Source: Variovorax sp. HW608 (lineage in GTDB: Bacteria > Pseudomonadota > Gammaproteobacteria > Burkholderiales > Burkholderiaceae_C). Taken from it: a DNA stretch of 64,000 bases. The position numbers were made by a program, and so were the translations under genes. The notes under the pieces are model-generated. The model saw only the letters and a program-made list of their open reading frames with translations, did not search any database and was not told the DNA's origin. This document shows positions 37,647-46,396 of this stretch, one piece after another (position 1 is the stretch's first letter; every line of letters starts with the position of its first letter). Location: the NCBI RefSeq assembly GCF_900090195.1, contig NZ_LT607803.1, positions 1,240,001-1,304,000 on the forward strand, given 5' to 3'.

Positions 37647-38930
37647 TCAGGCCGTCGCTGCGAGCCGGCGTACCCGGATGTCGGCCTGTTCCTTGTGGCC
37701 CGCCAGGTGCTCCAGCGCGCACAGGCGCGAGCAGACCTCGCCGACCATCACGCTGGCCTCGTCGCTCAGCACGCGCTGGTAGGTGTGGGTCTTGATGAAC
37801 TTGCCGACCCACAGCCCGCCGGTGTAGCGGCCCGCGCCCTGCGTGGGCAGCGTGTGGTTGGTGCCGATCACCTTGTCGCCGTACGAGACGTTCGTGCGGT
37901 GGCCCAGGAACAACGCGCCGTAGCGGGTCATGCGCTGCAGATACCAGTCGGGGTCGCGCGTCATCACCTGCACGTGCTCCGAGCACAGCCGCTCGGCTTC
38001 CTGCAACGCTTCCTCGTCGGTGTCGCAGAGGATCAGTTCACCCCAGTCGCGCCAGGCCACGCTGGCCACCGGGGCCGTGTCCAGTCGGCTGAGAACGTTC
38101 TCGATCGCAGCCGGCAATTCGGCCGCAATCTTCTTGCTGGTGGTGATGCAGTAGGCCGGCGATGTCGGTCCGTGCTCGGCCTGGCCCAGCAGGTCGACCG
38201 CCACCAGTTCGGCGTCGACCGTGTCGTCGCAGATCACCATGGTTTCGGTCGGCCCGGCGAACAGGTCGATGCCGACGCGGCCGAAGAGCTGCCGTTTGGC
38301 CTCGGCCACATAGGCATTGCCGGGGCCGACGATCATGTCGACGGCAGCGATGCTCTCGGTGCCGATGGCCATCGCGGCCACCGCCTGCACACCGCCCACG
38401 CAGTAGATCTCGTCGGCGCCGGCCAGGTGCATGGCGGCGACGATTTCCGGGCAGGGCTTGCCCTCGAACGGAGGCGCGCAGGCGATCACGCGCTTCACGC
38501 CGGCCACCTTGGCGGTCAGCACGCTCATGTGGGCCGAGGCGATCAGCGGGTACTTGCCGCCGGGGATGTAGCAACCGACCGAGTTCACCGGAATGTTGCG
38601 GTGGCCCAGCACCACGCCCGGCAGGGTCTCGATCTCGACGTCGTGCATCGAGCTCTTCTGGATCTGCGCGAAGCGGCGGATCTGCGCTTGCGCGAACTTG
38701 ATGTCGGCCAGCGCCTGCGGCGACAGCGCGGCGATGCAGGCGTCGATGTCGGCCTGGCCCAGGCGGAAGGATGCGGGCGACCAGTTGTCGAACCGGGTGC
38801 TCCACTCGCGCACCGCCGCGTCGCCGCGGGCTTCGATGTCGGCCAGGATGCCTTCGACGGTGCTGCGCACCTGGGTGTTGATGTCGGCCTTGACCGAAGC
38901 GGCCTGGCCTTTCTTGAGGTGGTGGATCAT
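37647..38930 (-). CDS. HisD-like NAD-dependent alcohol dehydrogenase
   Basis: A 427-residue member of the histidinol dehydrogenase family. All the catalytic elements have counterparts: [16 protein letters not shown] and AGPTETMVI for cofactor and substrate, the zinc Gln/His in [12 protein letters not shown], the catalytic Glu-His in CSEHVQVM, the Asp in [15 protein letters not shown] and the last His in [11 protein letters not shown]. No histidine biosynthesis gene is nearby. Catabolic homologues such as sulfopropanediol dehydrogenase oxidise a primary alcohol to a carboxylate in two NAD-linked steps. That two-step alcohol oxidation is the likely role here; the substrate is unknown. Confidence 0.92.
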   Translation of the reverse strand: MIHHLKKGQAASVKADINTQVRSTVEGILADIEARGDAAVREWSTRFDNWSPASFRLGQADIDACIAALSPQALADIKFAQAQIRRFAQIQKSSMHDVEIETLPGVVLGHRNIPVNSVGCYIPGGKYPLIASAHMSVLTAKVAGVKRVIACAPPFEGKPCPEIVAAMHLAGADEIYCVGGVQAVAAMAIGTESIAAVDMIVGPGNAYVAEAKRQLFGRVGIDLFAGPTETMVICDDTVDAELVAVDLLGQAEHGPTSPAYCITTSKKIAAELPAAIENVLSRLDTAPVASVAWRDWGELILCDTDEEALQEAERLCSEHVQVMTRDPDWYLQRMTRYGALFLGHRTNVSYGDKVIGTNHTLPTQGAGRYTGGLWVGKFIKTHTYQRVLSDEASVMVGEVCSRLCALEHLAGHKEQADIRVRRLAATA

Positions 38931-38968
38931 GGGGTGCTCTGGGTTCGGATGAGAAGGGATCGTCGCGT

Positions 38969-39433
38969 TCAGGCCGGACGCGCCGGGCGCGCCGGACGCG
39001 ATTCGAAAGGCTGCAGGAACTCGATCAGGTTGCCGGCGCAATCGCGCACGAACGCCGTGGGATTGCCGTCGACCGTGAGTTCGAATGCGATGTCGGCGCC
39101 CGCGGCGCGCAGCGCGGCCACCGCCGCCGGCACGTCGGGCACCTCGAAGCACATGTGCTTGTTGCCATGCGTCTTCAAATCCAGGTTCGGCACGCGCCGG
39201 TCTTCGGGCAGCGCGGCGGCGCCCTCGACCTCGAAGATCTCGACGCGGAAGTCACCGCGCTTGAGGAAGGCGATGCGCGCCGGAATCTTGGCGATGAACA
39301 GCTGCTCTTCGAGCTCGAAGCCAAGCATGCGCGCATACCAGGCCACGGCCGCGTCCAGATCGGGCACGCTGATGCCGAAGTGATGCGGGCGCAGCGATCC
39401 GATGGCGCCGGGATGGTTGAAAAGATCTGTCAT
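38969..39433 (-). CDS. Single-domain VOC (glyoxalase-like) protein
   Basis: A 154-residue vicinal-oxygen-chelate protein with two beta-alpha-beta modules. Likely metal ligands are the His in [12 protein letters not shown], the Glu in [10 protein letters not shown], the His in [11 protein letters not shown] and the Glu in [10 protein letters not shown], as in glyoxalase I and methylmalonyl-CoA epimerase. It starts 10 bp after the RND gene. It could be an isomerase, epimerase or dioxygenase of the pathway. The C-terminal [10 protein letters not shown] tail is unusual but short. Confidence 0.92.
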   Translation of the reverse strand: MTDLFNHPGAIGSLRPHHFGISVPDLDAAVAWYARMLGFELEEQLFIAKIPARIAFLKRGDFRVEIFEVEGAAALPEDRRVPNLDLKTHGNKHMCFEVPDVPAAVAALRAAGADIAFELTVDGNPTAFVRDCAGNLIEFLQPFESRPARPARPA

Positions 39434-39443
39434 TGCGAACGGT

Positions 39444-41846
39444 TCAGGGCAGTGCTGGCGCGACGGCGGGTGACGACTCGGGCGTGGTGGCGATTTGCGG
39501 GCGCAGCAGCCAGTGGGCCAGCGCCGGCAACAACACCAGCGCGCCCAGCATGTTCCACAGGAACATGAAGGCCAGCAGCAGTCCCATGTCGGCCTGGAAC
39601 TTGATCGGCGAGAAGACCCAGGTGGCCACGCCCACGCCGAGCGTCAGGCCGGTCAGCAGCACCACCCGGCCGGTGAACTGCAGTGCGCGGCGGTAGGCCT
39701 CGCCCACGCTCGCGCCTTGCCGCAGCGCGCCCAGCATGACGCTGACGATGTAGAGCGCATAGTCGACGCCGATGCCGACGCCGAGTGCGATCACCGGCAG
39801 CGTGGCCACCTTGACGCCCATGCCCAGCGCCACCATCAAGGCTTCGGCCAGCACCGAGGTCAGCATCAGCGGCAGCACCGCAACCAGCACCGCGCGCCAC
39901 GAGCGGAAGGTGATGAAGGCCAGTACCGCCACCGCCGCGTAGACCAGCAACAGCATGCGCGTCCAGGCTTCCTTGACCACGATGTTGGTGGCCGCCTCGA
40001 TGCCGGCGCTGCCGGCCGCGAGCTGGAACTGGACGCCGTCGCCGTCGTTGTCGCGCGCGAAGGCCGCGACCGCATCGACCACGCGCGTCAGCGTGGCGGC
40101 CTTGTGGTCGCCCAGGAAGGCGTAGACGGTGAGCAGATTGCAGGTGTCGTTGTAGAGCCCGCGCGGCGCGTTGGCGGTCACCGTGTTGAGCATGCCCTGG
40201 TTCTTGATCAGGTCGAACCACCTGGGCTGGCCTTCGTTCAGTCCCGCCAGCACGAAGCGATTGAGCTGGGCCAGCGTCTGCGTGGCCTCCACGCCCTCGA
40301 TCTGGCGCAATTGCCATTCCAGCGCATCGACGCGCATCAGCGTGCGATAGGCCGAGCAGTCGCCATCGGGCGTCTTCACCATCACCGCGAACACGTCGCT
40401 GCTGGCCCCGTAGCTGGCGTTGACGAAGGCCACGTCGCGGTTGTAGCGCGACAGGGGGCGCAGTTCCGGCGCGCCGGGGTCGAGATCGCCGATGGCCAGC
40501 CGCTGGCTCATCACCGCCCCCAGGCCGGCCAGCAGCACCGCCACCGCAACGGTGGGAATCGCCCAGCGCCTTTCGGTGAACCGCTGCAGCGTCCGCCACA
40601 GGGCGGTGCCGCCCTCTGCTCCGTCACCGCGCACGCTGCGCGCCGCGGCCGTGGCGCTGACGCCGGTGAATGACAGCAGGATCGGCAGCATGATCAGGTT
40701 GGTGAAGATCAGCGCCGCAACGCCGATGCTGGCTGCCACCGCCAGCTCCTGGATGACGCGGATGTCGATCGCCAGCAGGACCGCGAACCCCACCGCATCG
40801 GCCAGGAGCGCCGTCAGGCCGGCCAGGAAAAGACGCCTGAAGGTGTAGCGGGCCGCGACCCACTTGGGCACGCCACGGCCGATGTCCTGCATGATGCCGT
40901 TCATCTTCTGCGCGCCATGGCTCATGCCGATGGCGAACACCAGGAAGGGCACCAGCATCGAATAAGGGTCCAGCGCGTAGCCCAGTGCCGGCAGCGCGCC
41001 GAGCTGCCAGACCACCGCCACCAGCGAACTCGCCACCACCAGCAAGGTCGAGCGCACGCAGCGCGTGTAGGCGAAGACCATGGCCGCCGCGATCGCGATG
41101 GCCACCGCGAAGAACAGCAGGACCTTGTTCAGGCCTTCGATCAGGTCACCGACGATCTTGGCGAAGCCGGTGATGTGCAGTCGCACGCCTTCGCGCTCGT
41201 ATTGACTGCGCAGGTCCTCCAGCGCGGCCGAGAAGCGCGCGTAGTCGAGCGGCTGGCCCGTGGCATCGGTGGCGAGCAGCGGCACGTAGATCACGCTGGA
41301 GCGGCCGTCCTGCGCGACCAGCTGGCCGATCTCGCCCGAGCGCTGCACGTTGGCCTCGAGCTGGCGCAGGCTCTCGGCCTTGCCGTCGTAGGTATCGGGA
41401 ATGACCGGGCCGCCCTCCAGTCCTTCTTCGGTGACGCCGACCCAACGCGTATTGGGTGTCCAGAGCGACTTCATGCCGGCGCGGTCGACCCCGGGCAGCA
41501 GGAACACGGCGTCGTTCAGCCGACGCAAGGTGTCGAGGTACTTCTGCTCGTACAGGGTGCCGCCTGCATTCTCGACCGTGATGCGCACCGCATTGCCCAG
41601 TCCCTTCAGGTCGCTGCGGTGCGCCAGGTAGTTGGCGATGAAGGCGTGGTGCGCGGGGATGGTCTTTTCGTAGCTGGCGTTGAACCTCAGGTGCGAGGCC
41701 TGCCATCCGAGCAGGAGCGTGATCAATGCGCAAGCCATCAGCACCATGCCGCGGTGGTTGAACAGCAGGCGTTCGACCAGCGATCCCGATCGCGGGTCGA
41801 ACCCACGCCCGGCGTCCTGCGGGCCAGCTGACAAATCGGGGGTCAC
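39444..41846 (-). CDS. RND/MMPL family membrane transporter
   Basis: An 800-residue inner-membrane protein with the two-fold RND layout: one TM helix near residue 35 (MVLMACALITLLLGW), a large periplasmic domain, then five or six helices, repeated. The sterol-sensing-like halves contain VFAIGMSHGAQKMNGI and LGVGIGVDYALYIVSVML; the Asp-Tyr in the second is typical of MMPL proteins. The GTG at 41846 has AAAGGA upstream and overlaps the YCF48 gene stop (GTGA). No membrane-fusion protein or TolC partner is encoded nearby. The family exports lipids and hopanoids or moves hydrophobic compounds, fitting a trans-envelope role with DUF1329 and DUF1302. Confidence 0.93.
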   Translation of the reverse strand: MTPDLSAGPQDAGRGFDPRSGSLVERLLFNHRGMVLMACALITLLLGWQASHLRFNASYEKTIPAHHAFIANYLAHRSDLKGLGNAVRITVENAGGTLYEQKYLDTLRRLNDAVFLLPGVDRAGMKSLWTPNTRWVGVTEEGLEGGPVIPDTYDGKAESLRQLEANVQRSGEIGQLVAQDGRSSVIYVPLLATDATGQPLDYARFSAALEDLRSQYEREGVRLHITGFAKIVGDLIEGLNKVLLFFAVAIAIAAAMVFAYTRCVRSTLLVVASSLVAVVWQLGALPALGYALDPYSMLVPFLVFAIGMSHGAQKMNGIMQDIGRGVPKWVAARYTFRRLFLAGLTALLADAVGFAVLLAIDIRVIQELAVAASIGVAALIFTNLIMLPILLSFTGVSATAAARSVRGDGAEGGTALWRTLQRFTERRWAIPTVAVAVLLAGLGAVMSQRLAIGDLDPGAPELRPLSRYNRDVAFVNASYGASSDVFAVMVKTPDGDCSAYRTLMRVDALEWQLRQIEGVEATQTLAQLNRFVLAGLNEGQPRWFDLIKNQGMLNTVTANAPRGLYNDTCNLLTVYAFLGDHKAATLTRVVDAVAAFARDNDGDGVQFQLAAGSAGIEAATNIVVKEAWTRMLLLVYAAVAVLAFITFRSWRAVLVAVLPLMLTSVLAEALMVALGMGVKVATLPVIALGVGIGVDYALYIVSVMLGALRQGASVGEAYRRALQFTGRVVLLTGLTLGVGVATWVFSPIKFQADMGLLLAFMFLWNMLGALVLLPALAHWLLRPQIATTPESSPAVAPALP

Positions 41847-42952
41847 GATGCCAATCCTTTCTTGCTCGGCGCGGCCAGGCCGACGCCGCGCCAACCGGCC
41901 ACCAGCAGGCTTCCGCCGTCGAGCGCGAGCAGCGCGCCCACCTGCGGTGTCGGTGACTCGCCGAACGGCGCCAGGGTGCGGCCGGCATCCCGGCTGACCA
42001 TCACCTGGCCGGCCTGGTCGGCCAGATACAGCGCGCCCTTGGCATCGAGCGTGGCGGCGGTCAGCGATACCGGCATCGGCACCGCAATGCGCTGCCAGCT
42101 CTCGCCCTGGTCGGCGCTGCGCCATGCGTTGCCACGCAGGCCGGCGACGACGATGGCCGCGCCGCCGCCGTCGGGCACCAGCGTGGCGGTGAAGAAACTG
42201 CCGCTGTAGGGCAGCGCGAGACGCCTGAAGCTGGCGCCGGCGTCGGCGGAGTGAAGAACCAGTCCTTGTTCGCCGGCCAGCCAGATCTCGTCCGCCTGGC
42301 GCGCGATCGCATAGAGATGGCTGGCCTTGGGGTTGGGCAGGCGGTCGAGCCAGGGTTGCCAGCTCTTGCCGCCGTCCTCGGTGGCGAGCGCCAGGTTGTA
42401 GGCACCGACCACGATGCCGCGCAGCGCGTCGATGAAGTGCAGCGCGAGCCAGGGCTTGTCGGGCCCGTCCTGGACGCCGCGCTGGGCCTCCTTCAGTGCC
42501 CTCGCCGAAGCATCGTCGCCGGCACCGTGCGCCTGGGCCGCCTGCAGCACCCGTTGCGCCGCTGTGTCGCCATCGAGCAGGCGTTCCCAGTGCTCGCCGC
42601 CGTCTTCGCTCCTGAGCACCGCGCCGTAATGCCCGACCGCGTAGCCGGTACGCGCGTCGATGAACTGCACCGCCGTGAGCGTGACGCTGACCGGCACGGC
42701 GGCCGCCTGGCGCCAACTGCGCCCCGCGTCGTCGGACAGCACGACGATGCCGCGCTCGCCGACCGCCACCAGGCGGCTGCCGGCGCGTGCCAGCCCGAGC
42801 AGGGCGGAGCGCGCCGCCAGGCGGGTCGGCAGTGCCGGCCGATCGAGCGGCTCGGCCACGGCGGCCACGGCCTTCGGCGCCGCCAGGCCAGGGAGGAGCG
42901 CGGCGCCGCCGAGCAACAGGGCGGTGCGCCGCGACAGTGCGTGCGTGGTCAT
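41843..42952 (-). CDS. YCF48/BNR-repeat exported protein
   Basis: A 369-residue beta-propeller of the YCF48-like (photosystem II assembly, BNR) type. Repeated blades show S/D-DAGRSWRQ, SEDGGEHWERL, TEDGGKSWQPW and HSADAGASFRRL. The N-terminus SRRTALLLGGAALLPGLAA has a twin-arginine-like signal, so it is probably folded before export. It lies between DUF1329 and the RND transporter, overlapping the latter by four bases. Proteins of this type recur with RND transporters and DUF1329/DUF1302 genes in proteobacteria; I take it as a periplasmic scaffold, by inference. Confidence 0.9.
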   Translation of the reverse strand: MTTHALSRRTALLLGGAALLPGLAAPKAVAAVAEPLDRPALPTRLAARSALLGLARAGSRLVAVGERGIVVLSDDAGRSWRQAAAVPVSVTLTAVQFIDARTGYAVGHYGAVLRSEDGGEHWERLLDGDTAAQRVLQAAQAHGAGDDASARALKEAQRGVQDGPDKPWLALHFIDALRGIVVGAYNLALATEDGGKSWQPWLDRLPNPKASHLYAIARQADEIWLAGEQGLVLHSADAGASFRRLALPYSGSFFTATLVPDGGGAAIVVAGLRGNAWRSADQGESWQRIAVPMPVSLTAATLDAKGALYLADQAGQVMVSRDAGRTLAPFGESPTPQVGALLALDGGSLLVAGWRGVGLAAPSKKGLAS

Positions 42953-42967
42953 GGATCGGGCCGGATA

Positions 42968-44338
42968 TCAGCGCACGCCGTCGCCGACCAGGGCATCCGC
43001 CGTGAACCGGGTGTCGGGGTAGCGCGGCATCAGCTTGAATTGCTCGGGCGCGTCGTTGAGTGCGCTGTCGAAGTACCAGGCGCCGGAGACCAGGTCGTAG
43101 AAGCCGAACTGCTGCGGCGAGGTCGTGCCGGGCAGGTCGGGCATCACGATCGGGTTGGCGAAGCCCATCTGCCAGAGCTGGCCATTGGCATCCCAGTGAT
43201 CGGCAAGCACGGCGATCCAGGTGTCCTCGTCGAGGTAGTAGCGGCGCTTGGGGGACACATGCCGCTTGCCTTGCGCGACCGTGGCCTCGATCACCCACAC
43301 CCGGTGCAGCTCCCAGCGCATGTGCTCGGGATTGAGATGGTGCGCCATCAGCACCTCCGATTCCTTGGGTTGCAGCAGCTTGTTGCCGTTGTAGGGGATC
43401 AGCATTTCCTTCTTGCCGACGATCTTCCAGTCGAAGCGGTCGAGGCGCCCGTCGAACACGTCGGTCTGGTCGAAGGTCGCCACGCCGGCCGAGGCCTGGG
43501 TCGGCGTGTCGCAGCAGGCGTTGGGAACCTTGCGCACGCGGCGCTGCCCGGGGATGTAGACCCAGACCTGGGTCTTGTCCGGATCCAGGTTCTGGCGCCC
43601 GGTGATGGCCTCGCCGGCGCGGATCGGCGGGCCGGAGCTCAGGAGCCGGATCATCCAGTGCTCGCCGTTGAACTTGTCGAGCGATCCGTCCTTGAAGTAG
43701 TAGGGCATCTGAAAGTCGCCCGACAGCTCGCCGGTCATCACGTGGCTGCCGTCGGCGGTGGTCTGGATGCCCTTGACCGCCACGTGCCAGGACTCGCCGC
43801 GCCAGCGCAGCACGTGGTTCCACATGGCCTCGGCGCCGCTCTTCGGGATCGGAAACGGAATGCCGCCGTACGCGCCCTCGAGCGCATTGCCGTTGAGCTT
43901 GGCGTTGGTGGCATTCTTGTACGTGTTGTCCAGCACCCATTGCGGCGCCACCGCGGTGCGCCGCGCCGGATAGACGTCGACGCGGAAGCTGTCCGGGTAC
44001 TTCTTGAGCATCGCCTTGACGCCGTCGGTGAGCTTGTCGGCGTAAGAGTCCATGTTCTTCGCATTCACCGAGTACAGCGGCTTGTCGGCGGCAAACGGGT
44101 CGCCGCGCTTGCCGCCGTTCTTGAAGCCGGGGATCGGCGTGGTGTAGCCCCCGCTCCAGGCCGGGATGCTGCCGTCCTTGTTGCCGGCCTTCTCTGCGCC
44201 CAGCGGGGTCAGTTCGGTCTTGAGCCTGGCCGCTTCGTCGCCCGAGACCGCCGCCTGGACGGATACCGCCGCGGCAGCCGACAGGATCGCGGCCGCCGCA
44301 ATGCGCGCCGCGCGCTTGTGCTTCTGCTTGTGAATCAT
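42968..44338 (-). CDS. DUF1329 family outer-membrane-lipoprotein-carrier-like protein
   Basis: A 456-residue exported protein with a signal peptide (AARIAAAAILSAAAAVSVQA). The mature start LKTELTPLGAEKAGNKDGSIP and AWSGG are diagnostic for DUF1329, as are VWVYIPGQRRVRKVPNAC and GKKEMLIPYNGNKL. The family is regarded as LolA/LolB-like in fold, that is, a half barrel that can hold a lipid. It is placed immediately after DUF1302, as usually found. Role in this operon: probable periplasmic shuttle for a hydrophobic compound, by inference from fold and neighbours. Confidence 0.93.
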   Translation of the reverse strand: MIHKQKHKRAARIAAAAILSAAAAVSVQAAVSGDEAARLKTELTPLGAEKAGNKDGSIPAWSGGYTTPIPGFKNGGKRGDPFAADKPLYSVNAKNMDSYADKLTDGVKAMLKKYPDSFRVDVYPARRTAVAPQWVLDNTYKNATNAKLNGNALEGAYGGIPFPIPKSGAEAMWNHVLRWRGESWHVAVKGIQTTADGSHVMTGELSGDFQMPYYFKDGSLDKFNGEHWMIRLLSSGPPIRAGEAITGRQNLDPDKTQVWVYIPGQRRVRKVPNACCDTPTQASAGVATFDQTDVFDGRLDRFDWKIVGKKEMLIPYNGNKLLQPKESEVLMAHHLNPEHMRWELHRVWVIEATVAQGKRHVSPKRRYYLDEDTWIAVLADHWDANGQLWQMGFANPIVMPDLPGTTSPQQFGFYDLVSGAWYFDSALNDAPEQFKLMPRYPDTRFTADALVGDGVR

Positions 44339-44357
44339 GCTGATGTCTCCTTGGCGA

Positions 44358-46088
44358 TCAGAACGTGCGCCGTACGTTGAAAGAAATGAAGTCCCGGTCG
44401 GCATTCGATTGCAGGAACGAACGGTGGTAGTTGCCGCTGGCATCGGCGATCAGGAAGGTCCCGGCCTTGCCGAGGTAATGGGTGTAGTTGAGTGCGAAGT
44501 TCCAGACCCCGAGGTAGGTCCCGTTCAAGCCGATGCTGAGGTCGCCCGTGTCCTTCCCGAGGAAGGCGCCGACCGCAGCCGAGTTGCCCATGAGCCCCCA
44601 GCCCAAACCGACCGGCACCGAGAAATCGAGCCCCGGAAGCACCTGCCGGTACTTGGGCTCGAAGACAGTGCGCACGTTGGCCGCATCGCGCGTTGCATTG
44701 GGATTGAGCGCGGAGAGGTTCTTGGTCACGGAGAGCACCCGGTTCCAGGCCAGTTCGCCGACGAAATCGGCCTCCCTCGAAAGAAAGCTCGGGCCGAGTG
44801 CGGCGATCCACGACAGCTGCGCATGCGCGGTCTTGCCGACTGCGTAGAGGGGGTTGTCGCTGTTGTTGCCGCGGCCGGTGAGATCGACCTGGGCGTCGCT
44901 GTCGAGCGACGCGTTGTAGCGAACCGAAGCCTCGCCCGCGAGGTTGACGTTTCCGACCGTGGTGCTGAAGCTGCCGCCCACCGCCTTCACGCCTTCGTGA
45001 TAGACCCACTGGTAGGTGCCCACCTGCAGGCCCAGGCCGTTGATGTTCGCCAAAGGCGCGATCGTCGTGTAGGGGTGCAGGTACAGCTGCGGGCCGTGTT
45101 CGTTCCAGCGCGCGGCATAGAGACCGTAGTCGACCTCGCCGACATGCCATTTGATCTGCGCCCCGCCCTGGCCCGAGGACTTGGCCTCCATGTCGGCCTG
45201 GCGATAGAAGCCGACATTGCCCAGCGGCGAGGACCCGACGATCAAGCGCGTCGCGCCGGTGCCGAGAAAGTCCACGTTCGAGAAGTAGCTGCCGGTGGCC
45301 GGCAGGCGATCGGGCTCCCAGCCCAGCATGTAGTAACCGCCGACAGTGACGTCCGAGTTGATCTGCAGCTGCCCCGAAATCTGAGGGGTCGGGCGCATGA
45401 ATTCCTTGAACAGCGAGTTCGGCACCGACGCGGCCTTGATCACGTCGACGGCGCCCGCGGCGGCGGCCATGCCGTTGAAACCCATCATGAAGCTCTCGCC
45501 GTACAGCTGGTTGAAGCGGCCCAGCTTGACGGACAGCGGCATGCTCCCCAGATCGGTCTTGCCGAAGACGAAGGCGTCCAGGACTTCGGCATCGCCGCCG
45601 TGCAACTGGCTCGTCGCCGACGTGAACCTGTTGTAGGGCACCGAATTGGAAGTCTGCGGCGAGGTGTTGGCAGTTCCGCGGTGGTAGACGCTGTCGCCCC
45701 AGGCCGCCACGCTGACTCGGCCGCCGAAATCCTTGTAGCTGAGGTCGAATTCGCCCAGCAGGTCGAGCCGGTTCGAGATCAGCCCCCGATTGAAATTGCG
45801 ATCGCCGTCGTCCATGTTGGGGAAGTACAGCGACGAGTTGGGATTGGTGCTCGGGTCGGAGATCAATGCCGGCGACGCCGACTTCAGGCGAAACGCATTG
45901 CTGTACTTGACGGTCGTGTCGAGCCGCATCTTGAGATCGGGGTTGTCGGTCTCCAGTTCGAAGGCCCAGGCCGCCGGACTGGCAGCGGCCAGCAGGGCGG
46001 CTGCGGTCAGGGCGGCGAATGCGGGGGCGGCGTCTTTGCCGTTTCGGCGGCGTGCCTCGGGCGGGCGGAAGGCGGATAGGCGTGTCAC
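44358..46088 (-). CDS. DUF1302 family outer-membrane protein
   Basis: A 576-residue exported protein with a signal sequence (AFAALTAAALLAAASPAAWA) and a mature part rich in alternating strands, ending in ISFNVRRTF, a C-terminal aromatic residue as in outer-membrane beta-barrels. The start FELETDNPDLKMRLDTTVKY matches DUF1302. The GTG at 46088 gives a compact signal peptide; a GTG at 46232 is also in frame and begins two bases after the stop of a short leader frame. It is the first gene of the 16-gene run and probably forms the outer-membrane entry channel. Confidence 0.9.
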   Translation of the reverse strand: MTRLSAFRPPEARRRNGKDAAPAFAALTAAALLAAASPAAWAFELETDNPDLKMRLDTTVKYSNAFRLKSASPALISDPSTNPNSSLYFPNMDDGDRNFNRGLISNRLDLLGEFDLSYKDFGGRVSVAAWGDSVYHRGTANTSPQTSNSVPYNRFTSATSQLHGGDAEVLDAFVFGKTDLGSMPLSVKLGRFNQLYGESFMMGFNGMAAAAGAVDVIKAASVPNSLFKEFMRPTPQISGQLQINSDVTVGGYYMLGWEPDRLPATGSYFSNVDFLGTGATRLIVGSSPLGNVGFYRQADMEAKSSGQGGAQIKWHVGEVDYGLYAARWNEHGPQLYLHPYTTIAPLANINGLGLQVGTYQWVYHEGVKAVGGSFSTTVGNVNLAGEASVRYNASLDSDAQVDLTGRGNNSDNPLYAVGKTAHAQLSWIAALGPSFLSREADFVGELAWNRVLSVTKNLSALNPNATRDAANVRTVFEPKYRQVLPGLDFSVPVGLGWGLMGNSAAVGAFLGKDTGDLSIGLNGTYLGVWNFALNYTHYLGKAGTFLIADASGNYHRSFLQSNADRDFISFNVRRTF

Positions 46089-46233
46089 GTTGTCTCGTTC
46101 TAGGTCTGGTTGTCGTGGTGGACGGAAATCCGGGCGCGCCAGGCATGGCTGCGCCCAACCCGCCAGTTCGCGCATGCGCGCTGGACGGGGTTCGTGCTCG
46201 GGGATTTGCGGGGCGGACGCCCGCGGGCTCACC

Positions 46234-46269
46234 TCAGCGGTGACGGTCTCTGGCTGCGAATTTCGTCAT
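46234..46269 (-). CDS. Possible 11-residue leader frame of the catabolic operon
   Basis: On the minus strand GAGGAGAC precedes an ATG at 46269 that opens MTKFAARDRHR and stops at TGA (46234). An in-frame GTG for a longer DUF1302 reading lies one base after this stop. It lies in the 308-bp stretch 46089-46396 between DUF1302 and the divergent LysR gene, which otherwise holds only regulatory sequence. The strong ribosome-binding site suggests it is translated; a leader peptide with reinitiation is one reading, an ancestral start lost by frameshift another. Confidence 0.35.
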   Translation of the reverse strand: MTKFAARDRHR

Positions 46270-46318
46270 GTCTCCTCGTTCTCTTGAATTTGCCGGCCGC
46301 AATGTTAGGAATGGCTTC

Positions 46319-46348
46319 GATTCCCGAAAATCAAATGATTTCGGAATC
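46319..46348. promoter_or_regulatory. Inverted-repeat operator candidate between LysR and the catabolic operon
   Basis: The 30-bp element pairs GATTCC-CGAAAATCA (46319-46333) with TGATTTCGGAATC (46336-46348) around a two-base centre; one extra C and one extra A in the left arm are the only mismatches. It lies 49 bp before the LysR ATG and 50 bp upstream of the leader-frame ATG on the other strand, where LysR proteins usually bind. It is the strongest palindrome in this intergenic region. Confidence 0.6.
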
Positions 46349-46396
46349 AGCTGTTGATGCCATCAAATCCTCGGCGCCGGGTGCCAGAATGAGGCC

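Noticed and set aside
39444..43940. A single open frame of about 1,498 codons on the minus strand
   Set aside because: Only the part from 41846 leftward is the RND protein. The rest lies out of frame over the YCF48 and DUF1329 genes and is low-complexity, arginine- and glycine-rich sequence typical of shadow frames in high-GC DNA.
46089..46232. N-terminal extension of DUF1302 to the GTG at 46232
   Set aside because: It would put about 48 charged, proline-rich residues before a normal signal peptide. The GTG at 46088 gives a compact export signal, although the extension cannot be excluded.
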